Shown: positions 22,976 through 33,590 of the stretch, one piece after another
Numbering within the stretch: position 1 is the first letter of the stretch
Layout: each line of letters begins with the position of its first letter
The notes under the pieces: generated by a model
Database searches by the model: none
The model's input: the letters and a program-made list of their open reading frames with translations, nothing else
What the model was told of the DNA's origin: nothing
Position numbers and translations under genes: made by a program
Assembly: GCA_944472135.2 (NCBI GenBank)
Contig: OX235262.1
Span: 72,726,887 to 72,790,886, forward strand
Direction of reading: 5' to 3'
Length of the DNA stretch: 64,000 nt
Origin: Trichobilharzia regenti
Lineage: Eukaryota; Platyhelminthes; Trematoda; Strigeidida; Schistosomatidae

Positions 22976-24810
22976 TATAAATGATTTATTTGTAATGTAC
23001 GCAGCTGAAGAGAATCCACGAAATAAAACTAGCTCGTATTATCCTATAAATACCTTCGTTCTTTCTTTATTCAAACTAATACAGAGAACCGAGTGTATGA
23101 AAGATATATATATATATATATTGAAAAAATGTTGACTGAGATAGAATATTCGTGATCATAGTCATGATTAAACAGTAAGCGACAAAATAGGCTATGTATT
23201 TTTACAAAATAGTTCGTGGAATTTTATAAATCTTAGATGTGCGTGTGTAATTAACAAAACTAGTAGGCAATTAAGACATCAGATAACAAGGCGAGAATTT
23301 TTGATAAGGTAACAAAACAACCACACTGAATTAAGTAAATAAAGGTGATAACTGAGGTAATATGGGAAATTGATCAAAGTTACAATTATTATAATACCAG
23401 TCGAGATAATAATAGATGGATATACACAAAAACAAAAAAAAAAAAAAGAAAAAAAAAACCATTTTAAAAATTACCACCATAATATTTTACTATAGACGAA
23501 AGAGGACTAAAAAAAAAAAAATGGTAAAACAGACTTTTCTCGTATAAAAAGGACGGGTTTTTCTTTTCCCAGGCCCAGGAGCTATAAAAATACAGATGAG
23601 TTAGACAGCGGACAGTCAGATCAAAACAGGTTTTTTTTCCCCCTATAGATAACCTTAACGGAGGGGGTTCCAGTGATAATGAGAACAGTATTCACCAGAT
23701 GATCCATTATCGCGTTCCTTGTACCCCCTTTTCTACATCCTCATAACCTTTTTTGTCACTATAATTTTAACTAAGAATTATAATCAAAAATTTTTTTTAC
23801 AATTGACATTGTTTTTTGTGGAACTTCGTATATACATACATTTTTTTTTTAGTCAGCAGTGGAGTAGATTTTCGTTTACAACGCAGGTTTTAATAAAAAG
23901 AGAGAGAGCGAGAGAGAGAGAACACAACAAAAAAAAAATCCTCCACCTGAGCTAAAAAACTTCTCTATTGCTGGAGTAGATTTTATGAATAAGCATAGCG
24001 TTTTTACAGGCTCACCATCCATTGATCACTTCATACAGCTTGAGGGAAAAATTCGACTGATAAGAAAAAAGAAGACAACTCGTGAGAGGATCAGGGGAGA
24101 ATAATAAAGAAGAGCGCAAAATGAGGAAAAAACAGTTGTTCAGTTCTCTGTGTTTTTCAGTGTTATTTGAGGAGAAGTCACTTCGTGGAAAAAACTGAGA
24201 TCAAAAAACCATAAAAAACCTCCTAAAAATAAAAATTTAAAAAAAAAAAAAAAAAAATATAACCTCAAAAATTCAGGGGGATTCAAAATCAAAAAACTGG
24301 AGGTCTTATCTGTCAGCATTCTTACGTGTACATTCAGATAACTGTTTTTAAGAGGATGAGTAGTATAATATAACATTTTATATCCTTCTTTTGAAAAAAA
24401 TTTTTCATGTCTCATTCTATTGATCTGTCAAAAAAAAAAAAACAATAATGATCATTTTTCGCGAGGGGTTTTTTTCAGTTGTGAACAAGCTATGATAAGA
24501 ATGAGGCGTCTTATTAGTTGTTTTGAAGAAATAAAGAATAATATGTACTTAAAAATCATTAGATGACAAGGCTTCTCACCATTAACAGAGAAGAGGAACT
24601 AGTTAGAGCCTTCTGATCTTATCAGAACAAAAATGTTTTTCACTATTTTTGATGGGGAAATAATATTGGCATATAAAAAACAGTTAGTTAATAAAAAACA
24701 TTTTTTATAAAAAAACACCATAAAAAAAAAGCACATAATGAGATTCTCTATTGTACATGAGGAATAAAAATGCTGGATGTGTTTCACCGTTCCACAACTT
24801 AGTCGTCACA

Positions 24811-25040
24811 GTGCAGCGGTGGCACAGCAGTTATGACGCCCCCCCACCATGCACATGCTCGGGGGTTCGACCCCCGGCCGGCGCACTCTTTCACCTTGAA
24901 AAACCAATAATAAGACTGAAAAAGAGAAAAGGTGAGGCATGAGGCTAACACCCCCATCCTAAAAAATAAAACACTGCTGCAAAAACTACAAGCCACTAGC
25001 TAGAAGCCTTATGTTCCACGGGGAACAAAAGGGGAAAAAA
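24811..25040 (+). mobile_element. SINE-A1, full length but base-smeared
   Basis: Head cagcggtggcacagcag, box B gggttcgaccccc, A1 body (aataagactgaaaaagag, gaggctaacacccccatcc) and the L2-like end gaagccttatgttccacggg. The differences from other copies are mostly run extensions. Confidence 0.8.
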
Positions 25041-25339
25041 AAAATTAGTATTTTCAGACAGTGGTCTGGAGTATTAGATAATTGAGTTTTTATAAGAAGA
25101 AAAAATGAGATTAGCAGGAAGTTCTGCACCGAGTTTTCGTGCATAGAGGCACTCGCCAATAGGGGACTCGACAGATGACATTGGTTACCACATAATGAAA
25201 AAACAAAGAAAAAAGATTCTCCTTCAGTTTTTTACCCCAATTTTTTAGTCGTATAATAAAAACTACACTCCTGGATTTTTTGATAGGAGGGAGGTTATCG
25301 CATCCTCTGCTCATAAAAAAAAGTATTCCCACCAGAATT

Positions 25340-25545
25340 TTAGAGGAAGCATGAGCTCCTACAAGATTACAGATACACCTTATGATGAGTGTCAAAAAGT
25401 AAGAATCCGGGGTACAAGGCATCCTGACGACCGCCTACAACCATATAACAATAATTAAGAATGCATCACGACAGTGAGCCACCTAGTATGATCACCACAT
25501 TAAAAACTTGACAGATAGAATTAGATCTGCATCAGCAAAAAAGAA
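25340..25545 (+). mobile_element. SINE-D, 3' part
   Basis: Shares the order of blocks with 62900-63085: catgagctcctacaagatta, gatgagtgtcaa, aataattaagaatgcatcac, gccacctagtatgatcacca, gacagatagaattag. The head is missing or smeared. Confidence 0.5.
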
Positions 25546-25604
25546 GTAGATGCATGGCATTGCTTCTTAACAAGTCACCAGAAAAAGTATCCATAACACT
25601 CCTA

Positions 25605-25800
25605 CAGGATTTTTGTTGCGAGTCAGAATGGCTCAGTGATAACGTCTCTGGTAGCAGCACAGAAAAAATGAGTTCCTTCTAGATTACAGACACTTCCTGC
25701 TGATGAGTGACAACAAGCAAAAAACCTAGTATAAGACTTCCTGACAATAATTTTTAACAATATAACAACAATTCAGAGATGTACTCTTAAAAAATTGGTG
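25605..25800 (+). mobile_element. SINE-D with tRNA-like head
   Basis: Head gaatggctcagtgataacgt and then ctctgg, followed by gagttccttctagattacag, gatgagtgacaacaagca and ataacaacaattcagag. The pattern matches 62838-63085. Confidence 0.5.
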
Positions 25801-26600
25801 CTAGATTCCAGATAACGGATACGATAATTACGGGGAGAATAATAAAAACTACCCCCACAAAAACTCATGGATTAAAAACTGAGCAGGAATAAGACTTGGC
25901 TAGTTTTATGATTATCGTGAGAAAAAAGTTTTTTAAAAAAAAAATTGACAACGGGGCTATATTTTGCTTCATTTTTAAGACAAGATTTTTTCCGTTGCTT
26001 ATCCTTAACAAAAATTATGTGCGATTTTATTCCCCAAAATAATCAGAATATTGGTACATCCACCAAGTATAAAAAAGAGCCAATCATAAGATGTACATAA
26101 AATCTCCGTTTTGTTTTTCATAGCAAAACACACCTACAAAAAATATGGAGTAAAAAAGAGTTCCTCCTTTTGATCCATTACTCGCTGGTTGCTTCATGGC
26201 ATATTTTGACTCCAATAACCACAATCAGTAAAAATTTTACAAGAGGTACATGGATGGTATTTTTATTATCATTGAAAAAAATACTGAGATAAAAAAAATC
26301 CTGAGAACTTTTAACAACGCTCATCGATGAGTTCGTTTAAAAATAGATTTAAAAAAATCAGAAGAAAAATCCCCCTTCCTAGAAAAAAAAACAGAACTCT
26401 GAAAAAACCATTTCACCACAGGCAAAAAAAAAATGGACAGATAAAAAACTTTTCCATTTTCCCCCCAATAAGTAAAAAAAAAAATCTTGTCTCTCTTGCG
26501 ATGAGAATCTATCGCATATGTACCGAATATACATTCAGTAGGAAACTGGAATCCTTCAGAAACCCTTCAATCAAAAATGGATAGCCAATCTCTTTCATAG

Positions 26601-26779
26601 ACAAACTAATTAGAGAGAAAGACCGATGCACTGTGAAACTTGCATGTGACGAAGAAACAACTGGTTGTAAATCTAAAATCCAAGGGAGATATAATTCGTG
26701 CCGTTTTCCGGAGCCGTGTGTTGATAATAGTTCAAAAAATGTTCTTTGTTGCATTTCTGAGCCGCACCTCTGCACATAA
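26601..26779 (+). CDS. Candidate cysteine-rich terminal exon (unrecognised)
   Basis: A strong-looking acceptor (ctctttcatag, 26590-26600) is followed by 59 open codons to TAA at 26777-26779. The peptide contains eight cysteines in about 50 residues: DRC-x5-C-x6-C-x10-C-x5-C-x9-CC-x6-C, then T and stop. An even, dense cysteine set suggests a disulfide-rich secreted or surface peptide. The closing CC...C pattern faintly recalls Ly6/three-finger proteins, but the usual final Asn and anchor signal are absent. No upstream exon is found, because the preceding 3 kb is the smeared region. A 98-codon ORF on the opposite strand overlaps, so this could be chance. Confidence 0.22.
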
Positions 26780-28000
26780 GCTTGTTCACAGATGTCAAAG
26801 TACATAGGCTATACTAGCTAGAAGAGCATTGTCTAGAAGCAGAAAAGCCAACAGCTCGATTCCAGAGCACACTATTACTTCTGGTCACTCAGAGTTATAT
26901 ATGAAGGACGATCAAACCGTTTGAAGGATTTCGCCTACATCTTCATGCAACCGAGGTTCTAGCAATCCATAAGGAAAATCCTGAATTTTGTGTTCAGAAA
27001 CGTATTATCCAACCTCTATTACTGCCATGGCCTTGGCGTCAATCCTTATCTGTCTAAATTGTTGTATAATCAACTCTATGCGGGTCTTATCTTTGTTTTT
27101 GTAACCCACTTTCAATTCTTTATCCTCTTGTACCTTATCAACTATTTCTAAAGGATTATTCTTCACTTAAGTGATTGGCTGTCAACCCCCATCACACATT
27201 GTTATTTCTCACATACTTTGATTGATTTTGCTACTAAATGACAATAAACTGTGATCTTTGTTGTTAAATAACGTTGCATGTATAAACCCCTGAACAACTA
27301 ACTATACAGCTTTGAAGTGAAGTTACGAAAAGAGAGATCTCTTCGCTGACTTGTATCTTCTCAATTATCCGTATACACGTTGATTTAACATATGCTTAGT
27401 TCTCTGGAAATCTATTTAGTGGTATAACTTTTTTCATCTCTAAGTTAGACCAGTTTAAATCTAATTAGTAGAACGTTCTTCGCCCTGCCTTTTTTCAAAA
27501 TATATAGCCAATCAACAGACATACTTGGAGTGAACACATATACCATTCGTTATTTGTCATCTTTATTTCTATCCACTAATTTCCTATCATTATTTGTGTA
27601 AACAGGATAAAATTCTTTACGTACATTTACTGGCTTCCTTATCATTATTCATAACGAGATGACTAAGTAGAAGGATTTTTAAACACATTTAGACGCATGA
27701 CTACAGGAACTATCATTAATCAATAAATGTTAACAGACTATTCACCCCACAACTATGTCAGAAAAACACCGAAAATAGAAATGCGGTTGCAAAAAATAAG
27801 TGTTACTTTGTGTCATCATCAATACATAAATCTAGCAGTGAGTCATATTTTCAAATCTGAAAACTACTCATAGGTGACGAAGCCATGCTAATCATTTATA
27901 CAGTACAAACTAGTTTTGAAGTCTAGAAATGATATGTGAATCATATACAACTAGTAGAACATACTGATAAATAAATCTATGAATAAGAAATATTAGCTCT
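26780..28000. other. Intergenic sequence, nothing recognised
   Basis: AT-rich sequence without a conserved-looking ORF. The short palindromic motif gagagatctctt at 27330 resembles the fold-back family end (gaagag.ctcttcgctga) near 1570 and 44510. No tRNA or rRNA gene is seen. Confidence 0.4.
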
Positions 28001-28535
28001 GTCGCAGAGATTCTCTTGTTGAAGTGATTTACCCATTCACACAGTTTGGAAATTTGCTGTACTCAGCATAAAGAAAAAAATTAGGATTTTCAATAAAAAT
28101 CTTAAGCCAGTCAGTTCTTCTATATGGGTGAGAAACTCGACGAGAGCGTCATGAAAAGCATTTCCAATAGCCTACTGCAAACTTTTATCAACAATCGCCT
28201 TCGTCTCATACTGAAGTTCAGATGGCCTTAAAAGATTAGAAGCAAGAGACCCTGACAACGAACCAATAAAGAACTTATTACTCAACAAATATGTAGAAGA
28301 AAATGGAGATGCATCGGACACACAGTGAAGAGACCGTCGGGTGACATCATGCGCCAGGCCCTCAAATGGGACGACGAGTTGGGAGTCGGGTGGTAACATG
28401 AAAGAGATCATGTGAGGAGATGAAAGACTATGGGCAATCGTGGGACCAGCTAAATAGGACTGCAGATAACGGGACAAAATGGTTACGTGTTGCTGAAGCC
28501 CTATGTCCCACTCGGAACCTAAGGGAATAATAATG
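28000..28535 (+). mobile_element. RTE-like LINE (L2) 3' end
   Basis: A broken coding remnant resembles the family C-terminus (MHRTHSEETVG-type nucleotides; protein sense W-R-x-I-G-H-T-x-R-R around 28295-28330). It is followed by the terminal block tgctgaagccctatgtccca and ctcggaacctaagggaataa. This copy best shows the 3' end shared with SINE-A1. Confidence 0.6.
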
Positions 28536-28734
28536 ATAGACAGTTAAGCAATTAAATACTAAAATTAATAGAATGAAATGGGTCAGCCTTTTCTGAAGTT
28601 AATACCAGTCTATTGTAAGGTCGTGCTCGTGGAGCTGTCTAGGTTCAGTACCTCATGTAGTCATGAGAGAAAACCCCAAGAGTTATGCCTAAAATGGGAT
28701 AACAGACTCACCCACCGTTAATTAGGTCTCCTTC

Positions 28735-29230
28735 TACAGTCCCGACCGAAAGCTGCTACCTACATGGTGGTCGGGCTTGAACACACCAATGACCTAATCA
28801 AGCTATACTGGCTGAGACTTATGTCTCTTGAGGTTCTACCATGCCAGGCAGGTTGTTTGGATAGCGGTTAAACAAAAAGCAGCTACCCCATCCAATACCA
28901 TGATTCAAACAAATTCACAAAAAATATCATGCCGGATCGGCCGTGGCCCGGATTAACAACGACCGCGCTTCCTACTGTCGTGTCACAGGGCAGGAGTGAT
29001 AAATATGCTACTGAGACACACAAAACAAAAAAGAACAGACAAAAACAGGCCGCGTGTGACCAGCCTCAGGCAGTTGTCCCCTGGGCTCTGCGGTCATGCA
29101 ACCAACTTCCACGGTGTGGGCAGCCAGGAAGTAACAAACGCCCTCACAATCCGAAATGCACACAAAACCTCTCTAATCCTCACTCACCTTTGTCTTCATC
29201 TTCTACAGTACTTTACCTTGTTGTAGGTTT
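28735..29230 (+). mobile_element. RTE-like LINE 5' region copy
   Basis: About 490 bp nearly identical to 62280-62712. Shared blocks: ggtggtcgggcttgaacaca, ggctgagacttatgtctctt, atgccggatcggccgtgg, gacaaaaacaggccgcgtgt, cctgggctctgcggtca. The - copy at 47430-47780 shows a related block directly upstream of L1 coding remnants, so I read this as a LINE 5' UTR/start. A 106-codon ORF here lacks any known domain. Confidence 0.55.
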
Positions 29231-29249
29231 AGAATGGAATCCGAAATAA

Positions 29250-29925
29250 CAGCCAGGGTAATAAGATCGTTTGAAATACATATAGCACACAAGCCAGCCA
29301 ACACAATCACTTCATTCGACATCGTGCAAACCAAAAGAATCAACAGAAAAAGATTAGATCAATACCATTTACAAAAGAAACTGTGTGAACTGAAATAAAC
29401 ATTAAATCGCCCTCTTCGAATCCGAACCCAAGAACACAAATTAGCTGTAAAAAGACACGATACATATTCTTTCGTGGCAATGCATACGGATAATTATGGA
29501 CACCAATTTGATTGGGATAATGTAGAAAGTTTAAATAGAGGATCTACGTGTTTTGTTTTCATTAATGCCTGGATGGGGATTATCCATGAATTGAAACGTA
29601 GCAAGGACCCCTCGACAGTCAAGGAAAACAAAGGGGTTTCTACGGTATTCTGTCAAGCTTACTGTGAGGAAAGCGAAAGTTAGTTTTTTCGAGGATTGCG
29701 TTGCTGATCATCAGTATCCAAAGTGGTTCTGGAAAGCACTGCGACGCAATCATTATAAGCTGATCTACGTGTTTTCTTTTCATAAATAGAGGAAACACCA
29801 TAAATGCCGAAGAATTCCTAAAAACCTGGTACTCAAGTGTGAATTAGCAATTAACAAACACATTACTATAGACCAAATTTACCAGCTAATAAAAAGTAAA
29901 TCACATGACAAGAAAGTTCGAATCC
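29250..29925 (+). pseudogene. Penelope-like GIY-YIG endonuclease fragment with insertion
   Basis: Encodes IRTQEHKLAVKRHD and GHQFDWDNVESLNRGST, the hallmark C-terminal part of Penelope-like endonucleases. After a roughly 230-bp insertion (29551-29785) the family sequence resumes as NTINAEEFLKTWYSS and then AINKHITIDQIYQLI in a broken frame. The RT domain is absent. Confidence 0.68.
29551..29786 (+). mobile_element. Insertion bounded by direct repeats inside the Penelope-like fragment
   Basis: It begins ctacgtgttttgttttcat (29551-29569), and a near copy, ctacgtgttttcttttcata, lies at 29767-29786. It contains taatgcctggatggggatta (29570 on), identical to the sequence flanking the fold-back at 1597. 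It interrupts the endonuclease reading frame. It may be a short member of the fold-back family. Confidence 0.5.
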
Positions 29926-30502
29926 CAAGTCAATAAAAATGATCAATAGAAACGTAAATTAACAACCAGTCACGACTGTAGTTGTCAGGAGATATAATTG
30001 CACCATTCATGAAGAATTTAAATCGGTTCATTTTATGCTCTAAAACCTGTGCTGAAGATGTTCTCAAGATGGAGGACGACGAAACCTTCGCCATCAAATT
30101 AACCAGCTCAGAGAACAACAACTATGTCAATATCATCCACCTGAACTACAAATCTTCGCCATTATTTCAGAATCTACAACATATCATTGCTTCTAATATC
30201 TCGCATATGTTACAAAAAGGAGTGATGATGAAAATTTGACATACGTGCTAAGTAATTTTATAAAATAAGCAAATTCTCAGGTAGAAATCAATATTATAAA
30301 AGTATTCAACGAAAGAGCTATTCACAACTCACTGATTAATAGAATAAAAACTGATTCGGAATAATGATGTGACTAATGCAAGTAGTGTATCTCTTTAAAA
30401 AGCAACACATGATTACACATGTGATAAGCAGAAAAATTTAAACTATTCCACTAATGCTCCTGTGTTGTTGTTATTATTAGGTTGAAAATAATGAGTCAAG
30501 CT

Positions 30503-31004
30503 TTTTTTATTGAATATAAGATTCTCCCGTCGATTGATTGGACCGAAGTGCTCGGTCTCAGGTTGACATGTCGGCTTCTTGTGCAGATGCTTCAACGATG
30601 TCTGGGCATTCAGTTAGTATTTAATTGGTGGATGGTGAGTAGCAGTGGAATCCAGGATGCGCATTTCGTCCTATTTGGGACTCGTCATCTGGATGTACCT
30701 GCATCCCCCAGTGAGTCAGTGATGATGTTCCCACCGAGGCTCGAACCCAGTACCCATAGTTTCAAACGCCAAAGCGTTATCCACTAGACCACTTGGGCCA
30801 CCTCTTGTGCAACGGGGTCAAGAGGTGGCCCAAGTGGTCTAGTGGATAACGCTTTGGCGTTTGAAACTATGGGTACTGGGTTCGAGCCTCGGTGGGAACA
30901 TCATCACTGACTCACTGGGGGATGCAGGTACATCCAGATGACGAGTCCCAAATAGGACGAAATGCGCATCCTGGATTCCACTGCTAGCCACCACCCACCA
31001 ATTA
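30503..31004. mobile_element. SINE-C snap-back dimer with 13-bp target duplication
   Basis: A - SINE-C (30503-30806) is followed, after an 11-nt loop (tgcaacggggt), by an inverted + copy (30818-31004). The arms are near-perfect over about 190 bp. The whole pair is flanked by aatgagtcaagct at 30490-30502 and 31005-31017. The tRNA-like heads meet in the middle (gtggtctagtggataacgct; box B gggttcgagcctc). Only the - copy has the extra distal part (cccgtcgattgattggac, 30525 on). Both hammerhead cores carry C3 changed to A (ATGACGA before stem II). Confidence 0.88.
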
Positions 31005-31182
31005 AATGAGTCAAGCTATTGTACACATTAGGATGTTATCATTATTTCAATAAATGTTTGAATACAACTCTAACAATCTTTAGAAATTTTTGCTTGCCAT
31101 GATGGTATACAGTCACAAAGTACTCAAGTACATTTTTCTATGGCCACATCCTAAACAACATTACATGCATGCGATGAAATGT

Positions 31183-31266
31183 ATTTTGATGTGGTTTTGT
31201 TCTCTGAGCTGGATAGTTAGTTCGCAAACTAACTATCCAGCTCAGAGAACAAAACCACATCAAAAT
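31183..31266. repeat. Perfect 40-bp hairpin
   Basis: The arm 31183-31222 is the exact reverse complement of 31227-31266, with loop cgca. The arm contains ctctgagctggatagttag. The right arm continues into ccacctgagctacaaatct, a motif repeated at about 23945, 30160 and 49375. Confidence 0.9.
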
Positions 31267-31269
31267 TAT

Positions 31270-32135
31270 CCACCTGAGCTACAAATCTTCTCTATCATAT
31301 GAAATGTATTTGTCAAGCATAATTAAGATTTAGTAACAAAAGCTACAACCCAAGTAAACAGTATGTTGGCTTAAGCTTAAATACGAATGATTCAAAGGGT
31401 GAATTTCATACTTGCAACACACATACATAGAAATGAATGGTCATCAATCATTATGTGAATAAACATACCAGTTTTAAAATATAAGGGTCTTAACATGTTT
31501 TAATGGTTTCGTGTAGATGATAGGAAGCGATTAAAACCAGGTGAAAAAAGGCCCATACCAGCTAAAACAGGCTAAGACAAGATTAAAACTGAATAGACAA
31601 ATTTAACCATCCAGTCAGGACAGGATATTTATTACCATGCGATTGGAAAATCTAGAGGCCTAACCTTGTGCAACCAGTACGATTGACTATTTGCCAGTTT
31701 AACTTTCCGAGGTACGAAATATTTGCGTAAAATGTACTTTTGCATTATAAAATCAAACGGTTTTAACCTGTCTTCCATCTTTATTCGCGTCGGTTCTGCA
31801 GGTTAGAAATAATCAGCAGTCAGTATAAGCATGCAACCCCACAAATCAGCAGTATTAACACATTATCACCAATATAGTAAGAAAAGCTAGAGTACTACAT
31901 CAGTGATCCCATTAATGCAGAAGGAAAATAACATTCAAAGTCAGAAAATCATCTATGGAGTCCGCATTATCTTCTGACATCATTCCTATCTAACTCAAAG
32001 AATGAAAAAAAAACTATACAATTTACGACATTTTATTGCTGTTTCACTCCTAGTTTAAGGATACGGAGTGAAATAGCTGAGTGTGTAGATCACCCTTCAA
32101 TATTTGGGTAGTTGTATCAGCCATAACGGACTGGC
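31270..32135. other. Intergenic sequence, nothing recognised
   Basis: No repeat or exon that I can support. Confidence 0.4.
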
Positions 32136-32139
32136 TTTT

Positions 32140-32487
32140 GGTTACAGGATTTCATCATGAGTTGACATTGGTTAGAGAACCATTGGAAAAACTGGGAGTA
32201 CTGGACGGCTGTTTAGTCCGTTGTAGTTAGGGTCTCTTCATCAATATACATCCACACTGCGGGTGTGGTTACAAGGCGAGCTAGCTCGCAGACCATTAAG
32301 CCACTGGGACCCGATCCAATGGCCAGTCCATGAATTCCAACTTCTGACAGTTTACGATATAGCGCAACCGCTAGCCAATGTTTTCTGCGAGTATTTGTCC
32401 TCACACCCGACCTCCTGCACCCTACACTGGTCACGACTTCCCATTGGAACCCCAGGTAACTACCTACCTGAATAGGGCCAGTCGCTT
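32140..32487 (-). mobile_element. SINE-B, full length
   Basis: The same architecture as 12708-13145: tail block, hammerhead-like segment (ggacggctgtttagtccgt), head with box A revcomp (agaccattaagccactggga), extension ending ccaggtaactacctacct. The box B region is damaged (actgcgggtgtggtt). Confidence 0.75.
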
Positions 32488-33329
32488 TTGATGACATCTC
32501 AGTACGGATGAAAAGGCTTAATTTGAAATCCTTCAACTTTCAATACATTTGACTATCTTTCGTCAAAGGATGTGTGTACAGAGCTGTAAGTAGTAATTCA
32601 TTGTATCCTAACTCTACAGACATAATCGTCGCGCTAAGACTATAAGATATAATTTATGTAAATGTAGAATTTGTGCCTTGTGGTAGAAAGTGGTTCCACA
32701 TTTGATAATACACAAACAGTGATACAATATTAGTAACTGAGGGTGATGTTTTAAGGATAATTACTTAATAAGGCTGAAATTAGGATAGCATTTAAATCAA
32801 TCAACCAACCAACTCATTCACTCCGAGACAAACTTTGTCGGCTTAAGGTACCCGATAGACCGTATTAGAAAATAATAACATAATTTACCCAATACGATGA
32901 ACTGACTGTAAGGTAAATTACACAAGTCAAACCTGTAGGTTGGAGTCATTTAGATTATCAAAACATAGGAATTTAGCTAGACCCTGAATGGTTAATCCCG
33001 CTAAGTTAAATAATCTTAATATGAGCTCGGTCATTGCAATGCATCCACTTGTATATAATCACATCAAAGGGTATGATTAAGCTGGAAGTATCTAAAAATT
33101 ATATAGTCAGGTGGAAAGAGAGAAAGAGACGTTAGCCATCGAATCAACACACCAAACACATGTAATTGAAATTATGCAACATCGATATTAGGCGGGGACT
33201 AAATGAAAATATGTGCATAAAGCAAATTATGAAGCTGTGTGTGAAAATATACATATATTGATATGATAATATGACCAGCAATAAACTGTACTCAAAACAA
33301 CATCCACCCTTATCAATATTGTATCACTA

Positions 33330-33590
33330 TACGTCATTAATGCATGAGTAGAATACTCACCAACCACATGCATAGTCCAGGGTTCGATCCCTGTCTAACT
33401 CACTCCTAAACCCCACGTAGCCCGTAGTAAGCACAATGAAGACGCAAGGTTAGATTTGAGGCTAACAAACCCATCCTGTAATTTTTTTTTAAAAAAAAAC
33501 AACGACTAAAACCACTATCACTGAAATTTCAAAGCTCAAGCATGTAAGTCCTATGCTCCATTCTTGATGCAAAGGGAATCAAATTGATGT
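33330..33590 (+). mobile_element. SINE-A1, decayed
   Basis: Head remnant gagtagaatactcaccaac, box B gggttcgatccct, body aaggttagatttgaggct and L2-like end gtcctatgctccattcttga. Interrupted by an A/T run at 33482-33500. Confidence 0.6.

Larger units (their letters stand above)
21033..23085 (+). mobile_element. Penelope-like element with inverted terminal repeats
   Basis: The left repeat 21033-21235 (gaataaagaaagaacgaac ... gatagatagtatgagcaaca) is matched in inverted orientation by 22397-22513 plus 22976-23085. The right copy is split by a SINE-B pair. Between them lies a degraded RT C-terminus plus GIY-YIG endonuclease (separate entry). Penelope-like elements are known to carry an RT, a GIY-YIG endonuclease and direct or inverted terminal repeats, which fits this layout. 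Confidence 0.7.
23400..26600. other. Homopolymer-smeared stretch, probably poor consensus
   Basis: This region is packed with short A, T, C and G runs. Where a known repeat crosses it, the length is kept but bases adjacent to a run are changed into the run's base. For example, the SINE-A head gacgctcgccgaccatg appears as gacgcccccccaccatg, and gactggtaaagag as gactgaaaaagag. I see no supportable gene in it. Confidence 0.6.

Noticed and set aside
22996..23045. Hammerhead in the inverted terminal repeat (CTGAAGAGAATCCACGAAA)
   Set aside because: Stem II would be one or two pairs and no complementary stem I exists on the downstream side.
26509..26805. 98-codon ORF on the - strand
   Set aside because: No motif, no start context; it overlaps the cysteine-rich + frame and neither is proven. 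The + frame has the better splice signal.
30700..30960. Active ribozymes in the 30.5-kb SINE-C dimer
   Set aside because: Core C3 is A in both arms (ATGACGA), which breaks the C3-G8 pair required for cleavage.
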